A stretch of DNA of 64,000 nt from Imbricaverruca yamaguchii (lineage: Eukaryota > Arthropoda > Thecostraca > Neoverrucidae), in NCBI GenBank assembly GCA_034440575.1, contig JAOTOL010001507.1, positions 1,011,501-1,075,500 of the forward strand, written 5' to 3'. This document shows, piece after piece, positions 33,678 to 44,444 of this stretch. Both the position numbers and the translations under genes were made by a program. Every line of letters starts with the position of its first letter. Position 1 is the first letter of the stretch. The notes under the pieces were generated by a model. It was not told the DNA's origin. It did no database searches and saw only the letters and a program-made list of their open reading frames with translations.

Positions 33678-33734
33678 ATGGGCGCTGTGTGACCAACGCA
33701 GTCCATGCGCCCGAAAGCCCAAATAACCAACCAA
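33678..33734 (+). mobile_element. Hairpin-tail micro-insertion (57 bp)
   Basis: GGGCGC, loop TGTGTGACCAACGCAGTCCA, then GCGCCC, tail AAATAACCAACCAA. Exact 14-bp duplication CCATACATTTACCA at 33664-33677 and 33735-33748. This is the cleanest single example. Confidence 0.95.
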
Positions 33735-33904
33735 CCATACATTTACCACCTCTATCAGTACACTGTCGTAGGACTGCTGCTATTTGCGTGTTCCCGAGCT
33801 GGACACTGCTCCACTTGGCTGTGCATTGTGTCTTTTGGCCCTTACAATCCCCACCTCTATATGCACACTGCTGTGTAACTGCTACTGTTGGTGTGCCCCC
33901 AATT

Positions 33905-34700
33905 TGGACACTGCACCGCGCGACTGTGTATCGTGTCCGTGAACTGTACCGCGCGACTATGTATCGTGTCCGTGAACTGTACCGCGCGACTGTGTATCGT
34001 GCCTCTGAACTGTACCGCGCGACTGTGTATCGTGTCCGTGAACTGTACCGCGCGACTGTGTATCGTGTCCCTGAACTGTACCGTGCGACTGTGTATCGTG
34101 TCCCTGAACTGTACTGCGCGACTGTGTATCGTGTCCCTGAACTGTACAGCGCGACTGTGTATTGTGTCCCTGAACTGTACCGGGCGACTGTGTATTGTGT
34201 CCCTGAACTGCACCGCGCGACTGTGTATCATGTCCCTGAACTGTACCGCGCGACTGTGTATCGTGTCCCTGAACTGCACCGCGCGACTGTGTATCGTGTC
34301 TCTGAACTGTACCGCGCGACTGTGTATCGTGTCCCTGAACTGTACCGCGCGACTGTGTATCGTGTCCCTGAACTGTACCGCGCGACTGTGTATCGTGTCC
34401 CTGAACTGTACCGCGCGACTGTGTATCGTGTCCCTGAACTGTACCGCGCGACTGTGTATCGTGTCCCTGAACTGTACCGCGCGACTGTGTATCGTGTCCC
34501 TGAACTGTACCGCGCGACTGTGTATCGTGTCCCTGAACTGTACCGCGCGACTGTGTATCGTGTCCCTGAACTGTACCGCGCGACTGTGTATCGTGTCCCT
34601 GAACTGTACTGCGCGACTGTGTATCGTGTATCTGAACTGTACCGCGCGACTGTGTATCGTGTCCCTGAACTGTACCGCGCGACTGTGTATCGTGTTTTTC
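33905..34700. repeat. 33-bp minisatellite, about 24 units
   Basis: Unit ACCGCGCGACTGTGTATCGT plus GTCCCTGAACTGT. As 33 is divisible by 3 and the unit lacks stops in several frames, it yields long open frames on both strands (up to 475 codons). These are repeat artefacts: the repeat peptides are unlike any exon here and no splice context supports them. Confidence 0.95.
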
Positions 34701-34754
34701 GGCCCTTACAATCGACACCTCTCTCCGTACACTGCTGTATGACTGCTGCTGTTG

Positions 34755-34816
34755 TGGGCGCGAATGATCAACCGTGGTCGATGCGCCCTACAGCCCAAAT
34801 AACTAAACTAAACTAA
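34755..34816 (+). mobile_element. Hairpin-tail micro-insertion (62 bp)
   Basis: GGGCGC, loop with CAACCGTGGTCGAT, GCGCCC, tail AAATAACTAAACTAAACTAA. Exact 13-bp duplication ACTGCTGCTGTTG at 34742-34754 and 34817-34829. Lies about 97 bp before the likely acceptor of the proline-rich exon. Confidence 0.92.
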
Positions 34817-34913
34817 ACTGCTGCTGTTGGTGTGCTGCCAAGCTGGATACTGCACCGCACGACTGTGTATCGTGTTTCTGATCTGCACCGCGCGGTGGCG
34901 CTCGCGTCGGCAG

Positions 34914-35275
34914 GCTGCTCCGCCGCCGGCGGCGCCGATCGCGCCGCCCCGCCCACCGCCGGAGCCGCGCCTCCAGCCGCCGCAGGCGGCCACGCCCCGG
35001 CCAAGCGGCGGCGCACGTCCGGCTCGCCGGCGCCGCTGTCCGGGCCGGCCGTGTGGCCCCTGCCGCCGCCGCCGCCCCAGCCTCAGCCGCCGGCGCCGCC
35101 TCAGCAGCCGCCGCCGCCGCCCCAGCAGCCACAGCCGTCGCAGCAGCCGCCGCCGCGCCGGCCCGACACGCCCGTCCTGCTGTCCGGCTCCTCCAGCCAG
35201 TCGGCGCCGTCGCCCGCCGACGTGACGTCGCCGGCGCCCGAGGCGGTGCTGCAGCAGCCGCACGACGCCATCAAG
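34914..35275 (+). CDS. BTB-ZF regulator, proline-rich linker exon (5' end uncertain)
   Basis: An extremely GC-rich open segment ending CACGACGCCATCAAG|GTCAGG in phase 0, which matches the phase-0 start of the next exon (36824). The frame read back from that donor gives GHAPAKRRRTSGSPAP (a basic patch that could be a nuclear signal), long PPPPPQ/QPQP runs, and SSSQSAPSPADVTSPAPE. Low-complexity Pro/Gln/Ser linkers between BTB and zinc fingers are usual in this group. The acceptor CGGCAG at 34911-34913 would enter in phase 1, while exon 32498-32674 leaves in phase 0. Either a small exon is missed or the true acceptor is elsewhere, perhaps disturbed by the minisatellite and micro-insertion just upstream. 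Confidence 0.7.
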
Positions 35276-35310
35276 GTCAGGGTCGCCCGCCGCCCGGCGC
35301 CGTGACGCGG

Positions 35311-35466
35311 TAACCTAACCCAACCCAACCTAACCTAACCTAACCTAACCTAACCTAACCTAACCTAACCTAACCTAACCTAACCTAGCCTAACCTAACC
35401 TAGCCTAGCCTAACCTAACCTAACCTAGCCTAACCTAACCTAACCTAACCTAACCTAACCTAACCT
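35311..35466 (+). repeat. Interstitial telomere-type array (CCTAA)n
   Basis: About 31 pentamers TAACC with a few CAACC and TAGCC variants, equal to TTAGG on the minus strand, the ancestral arthropod telomere unit. It lies just inside the intron after the proline-rich exon. Confidence 0.95.
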
Positions 35467-35566
35467 GTGGACGCCGACCGTGCTCAAATCAACCATTCTG
35501 CCGGAGTGTGGCATCGAAACAGTTTCCCACTTGGAAAACCAGGGTGTCCCACCTGGGATCCGTGGG

Positions 35567-35722
35567 ACGAGTAGTCTATGGGTACGTTGCTCGTCTCACA
35601 ATCGAACGGTTGTGGGTTCGAGTCTCACCTGTCGCTGCTCTTCGCCCGCGGCCAATCGGCGTGAGAGATTAGCGACGCTACATGGCTCAACGGTCGATGT
35701 GTCGTAAAACCAATAACCACCA
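35567..35722 (+). mobile_element. SINE family b
   Basis: Head GGGACGAGTAGTCTATGGG, box B GGGTTCGAGTCTCACC, hairpin end CGACGC, loop ending AACGGTCGAT, GTGTCG, tail AAAACCAATAACCA. Confidence 0.85.
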
Positions 35723-35822
35723 TCGCCCGGCGGCGTGACGAGATAATGTCGACCTGTGGACGTCAACCGTGCTCAAATCAGCCTTACCGCCGGTGTGTGG
35801 CATCAGAGCGGTTTCCCATTTG

Positions 35823-36019
35823 TTTTGTTTTTTGTTGTTGTTTGTTTATTGGGTGGTTCACGACGCACTGTGTGCACATTCACGGCTAATGGCGCCGCCC
35901 ACACTGTTTAGACGGTTGGTCGCGGGATTGGGAAATGCCCTGAGCGGCGCTAGTGTCGAACCCGGGACCTCTGGTACATATAGCCGACACCTTAACCACT
36001 TGGCCATCCCTGCCCCACA
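35823..36019 (-). mobile_element. SINE family a, minus orientation
   Basis: Full-length. Duplication GTTTCCCAYTTG at 35811-35822 and 36020-36031. A stray family-c tail (CCTAGCGGTTGAATGCGTCG) follows at 36071-36090. Confidence 0.87.
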
Positions 36020-36644
36020 GTTTCCCACTTGGAAAAATCAGGCTTTCCCACCTTGAATCCTTCTATGCAACCTAGCGGTTGAATGCGTCGTAAAAGAGCC
36101 ACCTATAATCCTGCAGCTTCGTACCGTCGTAGTTACGATGACATGAGATAGCCCACGTGTGTTCTGTGTAGTGGGTGCAGTTGATGCTGCCGTAGGTCTG
36201 ACCGGCAGCAGGGAGATCAATGTCGAACTGTCGAGGGCGTCATAGTGCTTGTGCTAACGTGATATGGAGACACGCCGTTCTACCCTTGTAGCCGTCATAA
36301 AAAGAACGTTTCCTTCAAATGGGCGGCCGGAAGCACAAATAGCCACCCAAAGCTGTCAATTGGAAATTATGTGAAAAAGCTAACAAGATAAAAAGTACTA
36401 TAGCACGGATGTCAATTTCCCCTGCCCGATTGATCAATGTTTTTTTTTATCACATGTGGAACTTGGGGGTACTATTGGTATCATTGTTGTGGTTATACCG
36501 CCGTTCAGTGTAGCGTATCGCGTGCATCCGACTGCACTGCCATCTGAAGTGGTTTGAATCCAGGTATCAGCAAGGACCCTGAAACCCAATCCGAGTCGGC
36601 TTTCCCGTTGCTAATCGGGTGACCAAAAGTAAACGTTCGGTACC

Positions 36645-36758
36645 GCCACTCACGACATTTCCCAATCCCGCGGCCCACCGGCGAAACAGTGTGGTCGGCG
36701 CCATTAGCCGTGAATGTGCATAAAGTGTGTCGTGAACCACCCAATAAACAAACAAACA
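36645..36758 (+). mobile_element. SINE family a, 5'-truncated (114 bp)
   Basis: Only the body and tail are present. Duplication AACGYTCGGTACC at 36632-36644 and 36759-36771. It ends about 65 bp before the acceptor of the next BTB-ZF exon. Confidence 0.88.
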
Positions 36759-36823
36759 AACGCTCGGTACCAAACCATCTGTGCACACCATTGAGGTTCA
36801 ACCCGCCCCCTCATGTGTTACAG

Positions 36824-36956
36824 GTGGAGAAGGTCGATTTGACGGACGAAGAGGACGTCAGTTTGGACGCCACCCTGGGCCGCCTGGCCGAGTACGAGGG
36901 CGGGTACCCCGGCGAGGCGGCGCCACACAACAGCCACCACGAGCCGGACCTCAGCA
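36824..36956 (+). CDS. BTB-ZF regulator, acidic linker exon
   Basis: 133 nt between GTGTTACAG and GTAAGTG. It enters in phase 0 and leaves with one base of a codon. It encodes VEKVDLTDEEDVSLDATLGR, LAEYEGGYPGEAAPHNS and HHEPDLSS. The acidic stretch resembles the conserved linker segment before the alternative zinc-finger exons in lola-type genes (inference). The phase-1 exit fits the zinc-finger exon at 60647 exactly and no nearer exon that I can see. Confidence 0.8.
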
Positions 36957-37662
36957 GTAAGTGTGGGCGGTACCTGGGTGGGCCACGCCACCGCCTTCCC
37001 CCACACAGAACACCCACTGCAGGTCGACCCTGTTGGTAGCACTGGTATACCTGTTGTAGTGGTATCGATACCAGTGTGTACCTATCACTGGTAGCTGTGT
37101 TCTTGTCCGTGGTAGTTTTATACATATTGCTACGACACCGTTACCAGTGTGTACCTGTCGGTGACAGCTGTATAACTGTTACAATGGTACTGTTACCAGT
37201 GTGTACCTGTCGGTGACAGCTGTATAACTGTTACAATGGTACTGTTACCAGTGTGTACCTGTCGGTGACAGCTGTATAACTGTTACATTGGTACTGTTAC
37301 CAGTGTGTACCTGTCGGTGACAGCTGTATAGCTGTTACAATGGTACTGTTACCAGTGTGTACCTGTCGGTGACAGCTGTATAACTGTTACATTGATACTG
37401 TTACCAGTGTGTACCTGTCGGTGACAGCTGTATAACTGTTACAATGGTACTGTTACCAGTGTGTACCTGTCGGTGACAGCTGTATAACTGTTACATTGAT
37501 ACTGTTACCAGTGTGTACCTGTCGGTGACAGCTGTATAACTGTTACAATGGTACTGTTACCAGTGTGTACCTGTCGGTGACAGCTGTATAACTGTTACAA
37601 TGGTACTGTTACCAGTGTGTACCTGTCGGTGACAGCTGTATAACTGTTACAATGGTACTGTT

Positions 37663-37893
37663 GGACGGTTGAATACCGACTCTTCTTTACGTATGCTTAT
37701 AGGGAACGACTCCGAGGCCGTGGCGTCTGGGAATATTTTTATGTTCATCCGACAAGCTCGCTTTGACGTGATATACCCCCACCCGTGAAGATGGATAGTG
37801 AGCTATGAAAGCAGCACCATAGATTGATTGCAATTTAGTTATGGGCGCAAAATTACCCTAGATGTCGACGCGCCCCTAAACTCCAATCCAATT
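37663..37893 (+). mobile_element. 5'-truncated LINE copy, second subfamily (231 bp)
   Basis: Encodes the last ~35 residues of a LINE ORF2 (LRMLIGNDSEAVASGNIF-like), then a short UTR and the hairpin GGGCGC...GATGTCGAC-GCGCCC with tail CTAAACTCCAATCCAA. Closely similar to 51657-51891. Imperfect 13-bp flank duplication from the minisatellite (37650-37662, 37894-37906). Confidence 0.85.
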
Positions 37894-37955
37894 CAGTAGT
37901 GCTGTTACCAGTGTGTACCTGTCAGTGACGGTCGTGTACCTTTCAGTGACAGCTG

Positions 37956-38010
37956 ATGGGCGCTGTATAAGCACTGCAGATGATGCGCCCTAAAACCCTT
38001 CTAACTAACT
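37956..38010 (+). mobile_element. Hairpin-tail micro-insertion (55 bp)
   Basis: GGGCGCTGTATAAGCACTGC...GATGCGCCC with tail AAAACCCTTCTAACTAACT. Duplication CAGTGACMGCTG at 37944-37955 and 38011-38022. From 38400 to 39870 I see no gene or named repeat; this AT-rich intron stretch has only short unsupported frames. Confidence 0.87.
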
Positions 38011-39874
38011 CAGTGACCGCTGTGTACATGTTTCAGTGTTGCTGTTACCAGTGTGCAGCTGTTGGTGTCAGCTGTGTACCTTTCAGTGACAGCTGTGTAC
38101 ATGCTGCAGTGGTACTGTTGCCAGTGTGTACCTGTGTGTGTCAGTTGTGCACCTTTCAGTGACAGCTGCGTACATGTTGCAGTGGTACTGTCACTAGTGT
38201 GTACGTGTTGGTGACGGTTGTGCACCTGTTGCAATGACACTGTTACCAGTGGGTGCCTGTCTGTGACAGTTGTGCACCCGTTGCAATGACACTGTTACCA
38301 GTGGGTGCCTGTCTGTGACAGCTGTGCACCCGTTGCAGTGTTACCATTACCGGGTCCGTCGCAGCGGCTCGTCGACGACGGATCGACGCCAGGTAAGCCA
38401 GCAACGCGTCATCGCTGTGGTGTCGACGTCAGACAGACCGGGAGTCAGACGGAGCGTCAGGCATTGCGGCAGCCCCGCCGCCAGAAGCCCCGTACAGCCG
38501 CATAGTCAGGTCGGCCCCGGGCTGTCACGACGGCGTCGCGTACAATGATTCACCGATCATTCGGGGATGTTTTGTATTGTTGAGGCGGTTTTATACGGTG
38601 GATGTTTCTCATTGAAGTCGGTGCCCAGTGCGCGTGGATTGTGGTTTTCCTACTGCGAAAATGCGCCATTTGTAACATAAATTTGCGAGTATAGCGCGTG
38701 CAGCTTTGTTGGAATGTGCAGCAGAAAACTGCTAGCATGAAGAGAAACAAAACAACGATATGTTTATATCGGACCACGTGCACTAAACGAAAACCGATAA
38801 AAATCAATCGGAATATTCCAAAGAAAATTATCGAAATTGGGAATCTTCAAAATCGTCAGCAGACCTTCATGTTTTTACGTTACTCAGCAGATCTCCATAT
38901 TCTTGCGTTATTCACGGGGCTCCAGGGTTCGAGGTTGAAGGAATGGAGGTTTAGAGGTGCGCTGCCAACTCCCGGTCTGTCTGAGGTCAATCGGAGGTCA
39001 CGCACATCGAATGCTACACGTCGGGTACCATTGCAAGGTCACTTGCAATGTTACCATACCATACCATGCATATTTATACTGTGAATTGGGTTGCAGCACC
39101 ATCTTACTTCTGTCAGTTCCTGTAATTAGTGATCCGAGTTTCGATAGCATTTTTACAATTCACGATGGATAACAATACCATGGCATGTATACTAGTTCAA
39201 TCTTCACCATGAAAGAAAGAAATGGAAAAAAAGAAGGAAAGGTGAGCCTGGTAATTCGGTTGGAGTTTTAATTGCCGGTGCAAGTTTTCAAACGTCCATC
39301 AGTTTTCTTCGAAACTTAGTTGAGAATATGCAAAAACATAGTATAACGCGAAGGAGTAAATCAAGTTCCTATTTCCGTGAAACGGTTGCCTTTTAATCAT
39401 ACAGTGCTAATTCAAAGTACGAGCCATGCCTATTTTCCGCTGCAGTAGATGATCAAGACCAAGCGCCCAAAGCTTTCTCTTGGGAACGTCAGGGTATTGG
39501 CAATTCGACCAATGGATTTCCCTCTAAATCGTCACATGCTAAATTGGCGGGTGACCTGACGTGTACGCTGCGCCTGACCTCCGATTTGTGTTTCTATGCT
39601 GATGTGTGATGTTGGTCGCGTTGGCATCTTGCACCACCAGATTATTACCGTAAAACGGACGTCATCATTCTCGCCTTAGTGTTAAAGTTCGACGATTTCT
39701 GGTCGTCCTCCGTCCGTGTGTCCAAATGGGGTTTTCGTGATATTGTTCTAGTTACACAAATGTATCACGATTTTGTGCCGTCCTGTTTTTCTTTATCGTT
39801 ATCCAGACCCATGACTTGCGCCTCTTATGTGTTTATATAGTGGAACGAAATAATTCAATATTGGAATTTCCTAA

Positions 39875-40740
39875 CCCTCCGGTTTCTCCGGTCAGATCCT
39901 CACACCTTGTCTCGGCAGGGGGGGGGGGGGTCGATAGGGATCCTCTAATCCAAACTAAGCGTCGCACGGAAACGAAATGGGTGCTATTGGAAAACGCTCG
40001 ACGAGTAGGGCCAGACACCACCCCAAAATATTTTCCCACAAAAAGTGACGTCACTAGGGGGCTTAGGTTTTCACTACTTGCATCATGTGTTCATTTTGGA
40101 TCTGACATGTGTTCATCTACATCATGCGTTCACATGGCTCTGGGGAGTTAATTTTGAGAGATTTGAAGAAAAAAAATATTTGGAATCAGAAAATGAAAGC
40201 GAAATCGACGAGCACCAACAAATGTTTTTCCACCTAAAAATCCCCCCAAAATTACTCAAAATTTCAAAATTTTTATTTTTTAAAAAGTTCTCTTTAATTT
40301 TCCTTTTCTAATGGGTAGAGCGAACCGAAAATTGTTGATCGAAGTCAACTTGCTCCCATAAAAATGCTTACTTTAGCCAGAATGTGCGATTTTAACTCTA
40401 ATGGATAAATATACAACACTAATAAGTGATCAAAAACGGAAATATTGAAAAATTCCTCTGGGGCGTTTGTTGCATCCCTAATATATGCAAACGTTGGAAG
40501 TTTCGTTAAAGTATCTATCCGTTAAAGTGTGACGACTGGTTGAACTTTTTACGGTGACCTCACTTGACCGTGACTAACTCGCTGACCCTAGATGGCCTGA
40601 CTTCAAAATTTGGCACAACATGCGAAGTTAATGTGGGAAAAGGTATGCCAAATTTAGGTTCGCTGCCGCGCACCGCTCTCACTATCTGCCGAAAACCTTG
40701 GGGGGGGGTCGTCAATGACCCCCTCCCGAGACGGCACGGG
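39875..40740. mobile_element. TTAA MITE family B, copy 2
   Basis: CTAA (a mutated TTAA) at 39871-39874 and TTAA at 40741-40744. Ends CCCTCCGGTTTCTCCGG and GAGACGGCACGGG. Subterminal hairpin GGGGGTC...GACCCCC. Shared interior blocks with copy 1 include CGTCGCACGGAAACGAAA or similar and AAAGTGTGACGACTGGTTGA. Confidence 0.85.
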
Positions 40741-41872
40741 TTAACACTTCCATGCTGCACTCCCTCGTGAATTGAACATCACATAATCAGCGAGTTAATT
40801 TGTGGTATTCCGAGGGGGCTGGGTGGTCTGCGTATAGGTGTTGAAACGTTCCAACTTGTCGCCACGCAAACTTAAACTGTTTCCTCCATGTATGTGCTTC
40901 TTGCAGTCGCAGGAAATGCATGGTCGAGAAGAAGGGAACGTCCATTGTCTTCGCCTGTTCCCACACCCATCGTTCCTAGTCAGCAGCATTTGCTGAAGGA
41001 TGAAAGTACTAATCCTTGGTTTGAAGGGAAACCAGAGTTTGAAGTAGTCTCTGGTTTGAGGGGAAACCAGAGATAAGTAGTAATCCTTGTTCGTATTCGA
41101 AATATAGGATAAAGGTTAGCAAGGCTTTATTTCAGTCACCTCAATTCATCTTCATTTCGAGTAATTTGGACACACTGTCGTCGACGACCTGTTGTCGATT
41201 GTGACGTCACACCGGCGTCATCACGCGATTTCGGTGGTTGCAAGCTGCCAACGCGACGACAGCGCCGCGTATTGCCAGTCGGGCTGTACGGGCTTGTTGG
41301 TAACACTGGTCAACAGTGGGCGAGTGTAATGAAATGAAACTAGGGAATGTTTCGGAGATGAATGTGTTTCTTGATGCTTTTCGCACGCTGACTACGAAAA
41401 TTATCGCCATCCGCAAGATAAGACCTAAAAAAATTCCACAAATTGTACCACTACCACCATCACCAACATCACCACCACCCATAGTGTAGTATTACCACCA
41501 CCTATATTGCGTACGATATTGTTATCATAAGGTGCCATCAATTGTGCAACCTGACCAAATGCGACGACCACTAATCTCACTGATGCACTGGTTATAGGCT
41601 ATATTTTGCTGCCGCTAGGTAACTTCCAAGGGATACTTAGCTACAGTTATCGTTGCGAGACACATCGATGTGTTCATAGATACGCATTGTACTGAATGCC
41701 AATAAGCACCCTGAAGTTTGTCGTGGGAAAACGTTTATTTCCTTGTTGCTGGGAAAGTTGGGGAGGGTGAACTGATCTCCCCCGACCCTCGCGCTGTTAC
41801 GCTACTGCTCTGCTCGCGGCAATGCACGCCTTACGGAAGTGTTGGCCATCGTCATCTTGCACCGCGCCGCGG

Positions 41873-42043
41873 TGGCCGCGTTAGCGCAGTCGGTAGAGCG
41901 TCGGACTCTTGACCGGAAGGTTGTGGGTTCGAATCTCGCGACCGGCGGCGTTTACCGAGGCCACTCGCGACCAATCGGCGTGAAAGCTTAGCGACGTTAT
42001 ATAATCTAGCGGTTGAATGCGTCACATAATGGCCCAAGGTTCT
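41873..42043 (+). mobile_element. SINE family c
   Basis: Head GCGTTAGCGCAGTCGGTAGA, CTT anticodon position, box B GGGTTCGAATCTCGCGACC. 3' part GACGTTATATAATCTAGC, GGTTGAATGCGTC. Duplication CTTGCACCGCRCCRYGG at 41856-41872 and 42044-42060. It is a SINE, not a functional tRNA gene: the acceptor stem does not pair and the SINE body follows. A 9-bp-arm palindrome (CCGTGGCAC-ACT-GTGCCACGG) lies nearby at 42215-42235. Confidence 0.87.
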
Positions 42044-42679
42044 CTTGCACCGCACCATGGTGAGCAAAAGAGCAAATGCGAGTACAAATATGCACGAGTC
42101 GATTCTGCCAGCAGCTTTCAGCACGGTTCTCGTTGGACATTGCGATTAATTCGGCTCGTGAAAGTCCACCGGTCCACCTGGAGTTCACACAACATGCGAC
42201 TTGCAGACAAACAACCGTGGCACACTGTGCCACGGTCGCCGACAGACAACTGCCGGCGAGCCGACGCCATTCTCATGCATTTCAAAACCGTGGCACATTG
42301 TGCCATGCATTCTCGTGTGAACGCGAGACCGGCTGACATTGCCGCCAGTCACAGCTCGCCAGCTCGTGTTGGGGGCGTCGCCCGAGCCAAAACCAGTCTG
42401 AATCCTGACGGCTCGCACCCGTCCAGTCTCATATCCGTGATCAGCACCGCAAAATTAGCCAATGTGAGCTGCTTTCATCTCCGAAACATTGCCTCTGTTG
42501 ACCAGTGTGATATGCATGTCTGTGTGTGTGTGTGTGCAAAATACTGATACATTATGTAGTTATCCGTCATATTCGATATAAAGGTATGTTCAAAATTGAA
42601 GCAGTTAAAGTTGGCTACATCATAGAATAGATTTAGGAAGTGCAGTCCACCCTCTCTCGTCACGTGACTACGGGACAGG

Positions 42680-42955
42680 GCTATCCCTTGGCGTAGGGTC
42701 GCAAGGGCCGGGGATATCCATTGGCGTGTGGTCGATAGGGACAAGGCTATCCCTTGGCGTAGGGTCGCTAGGGACAAGGCTATCCCTCGGCATAGGGTCA
42801 CCAGGGCCAGAGCTATCCCTTGACGCGAGATTGCTAGGGCCAGGGCTATCCCTTGCAATGGGTCGCTAGGGCCAGGGCTATCTCTTAACGTGGGGTGGCT
42901 GGAGCCAGGCTATCCCGCGGGAAAACAACGTTCTGGCCGGAGCTATCCCTGGCAC
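42680..42955. repeat. 33-bp minisatellite, about eight units
   Basis: Unit GGCTATCCCTTGGCGTAGGG plus TCGCTAGGGACAA. Unrelated in sequence to the 33-bp array at 33.9 kb. The minus-strand frame repeating GIALALATLRQ is an artefact. Confidence 0.9.
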
Positions 42956-43635
42956 ATAGTTGCAGGCTCGGGACACATGGAAATTTAGGATGTGTCCCAG
43001 CTTTGGGACACTTTTCATGGTCGGCCAATGGTCAGCCAGTTTGACTATCGAATCTGCTGCCCACTCGACTGAGGCCGGTAGTCCGAGCTGGACGAGTTGC
43101 CAGCAGGTGACGAGTTCTCATCGTGAACCCACTGCTCCGCGAATTTCAGTCACTACAGCAGAAAGATATGATTAAATTTTCGCCACTGAATTTGCGCGCC
43201 AAGATTATCTCTGTGAAGCGACATATTCTACTAATTTATGTGGTTACAAGAGGAAAGCGTGGCTAAATTTTCCACGCGGAATTTGCGAACCAAAATCATC
43301 CAAGGAAAAAAAGCGGAAGTCCCGGGTGCATTTATCTCGATCTACGCCTCCATGCACATAGGCATATGGGTGCAATTCAAATCAGCCATGGTCCATTGAC
43401 GGTCAAAATAGTATCAGATCGGTCAGCTGTGACACATATTTTACTCACGTAAGCGGGGCATACGCTTTTCTTCCTGGGAACGGCAGCAGACCCTAGATGA
43501 ACGGCAGCAGACCTCCCTAGATTCCTGAGAATGGTAACTCACATTCCTGGGAACTTGCCTGTTGTTGAATCTTTGTGCCTCAGGTTCAAGCACCTTCCGC
43601 ATAGCAGTTTTTACGGCGAAGGCTGGTTTAAAACC

Positions 43636-43689
43636 TGGGCGCAAAATGACCCTAGATGTCGACGCGCCCCCAAACTCCAATCCACCACC
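43636..43689 (+). mobile_element. Hairpin-tail micro-insertion (54 bp)
   Basis: GGGCGCAAAATGACC, GATGTCGAC, GCGCCC and CAAACTCCAATCCACCACC. Duplication GCTGGTTTAARACC at 43622-43635 and 43690-43703. Confidence 0.93.
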
Positions 43690-44444
43690 GCTGGTTTAAG
43701 ACCAACCCTAAGCTATAGCTGCAGCTATGTTGGCTGTGACCGTTTATTCACCTCAGGTTTTTATTCCGCCACAGGCCGGAAAGTCACAATTGTCGGAGTT
43801 TTATTGACACGCAATTGCGGGATTTCCCCAGCAGAATTTTCTGTGGTTCGGCTCGCGACTGTTTAGCCACCTGGTGGTACTCACCGGACGGAGCTGCGAG
43901 AACCCGGTGGCGCGTTGTCGCCAAATCGTTGTTATGATATGTGGTACTTCGTTAAAGGAACGAATGGCTTTGAAAAGAAATTGGCATTGTTTGCTTATTT
44001 AAGACATGAATTTGTGATAAAAGTATTAAGATATTAGCAAATCGTGATGTAATGTTGAACCTTATTATGTTCGGATTATTTTACTTCAGTTTGATCTTCA
44101 TCAATTATATCGTACTTATCATTGGTCCTTGTAATAGTTAATATTATTACATTTATATATGTTGGTAAATATTAAACTGGTAACCAGCAAATCACTTCCA
44201 AGTGATTATTAGCAAATGACATTGGGTGCCTGGGCCTGTTGCAGCCAGGGCCACGGTGCATATTTCGTTCAAAAGGTGCACATCTTCGGTCAAGTAGTTT
44301 TGGAACTCAAGCTCCCCAGGAATTTACTTTAACGATGTGCGAACGCTTCACTGCTGGCAAGTCGTGCACCTCGTAGCTGTTGATTTCAGCAGGTCGCCGC
44401 ATGCTGCAATGTTGCCGTGGCAGTGGCTAGCTCACGTTGCCATT

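Larger units (their letters stand above)
35464..36060 (+). repeat. Duplicated intron segment, each copy carrying a SINE
   Basis: CTGTGGACG, CCGTGCTCAAATCA, GTGTGGCATC and TTTCCCACTTGGAAAA occur at 35466-35565 and again at 35755-36060. The first copy is followed by SINE b and the second is split by SINE a. CGCCCGGCG and GTGACG before each copy (35291-35308, 35726-35739) extend the match, but the (CCTAA)n array is only in the first. Confidence 0.8.
37055..38345 (+). repeat. 52-bp minisatellite with LINE insertions
   Basis: About eleven regular units (CCAGTGTGTACCTGTCGGTG, ACAGCTGTATAACTGTTACA, ATGGTACTGTTA) fill about 37060-37662. A diverged portion continues from 37894 to about 38345. A 231-bp LINE copy and a 55-bp micro-insertion interrupt it. 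Confidence 0.95.

Noticed and set aside
33389..34816. 475-codon open frame and three other long frames over the 33-bp array
   Set aside because: A 33-bp stop-free tandem unit opens several frames on both strands. The repeat peptides differ only with unit variation and there is no splice or family support.
35311..35466. True chromosome end
   Set aside because: Unique gene sequence continues on both sides and the array is only about 156 bp, so it is interstitial.
38365..38392. 28-nt micro-exon between CGCAG and GTAAGC
   Set aside because: Splice sites look fair, but the phase it would leave does not fit the zinc-finger exon and the sequence lies next to minisatellite.
41875..41950. Functional tRNA-Lys gene
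   Set aside because: Internal boxes and a CTT anticodon position are present, but the acceptor stem does not pair and the SINE c body and target duplications surround it. The same applies to 31010, 50862 and 61352.
42475..42858. 127-codon minus-strand frame repeating an 11-residue unit
   Set aside because: Translation of a 33-bp minisatellite.
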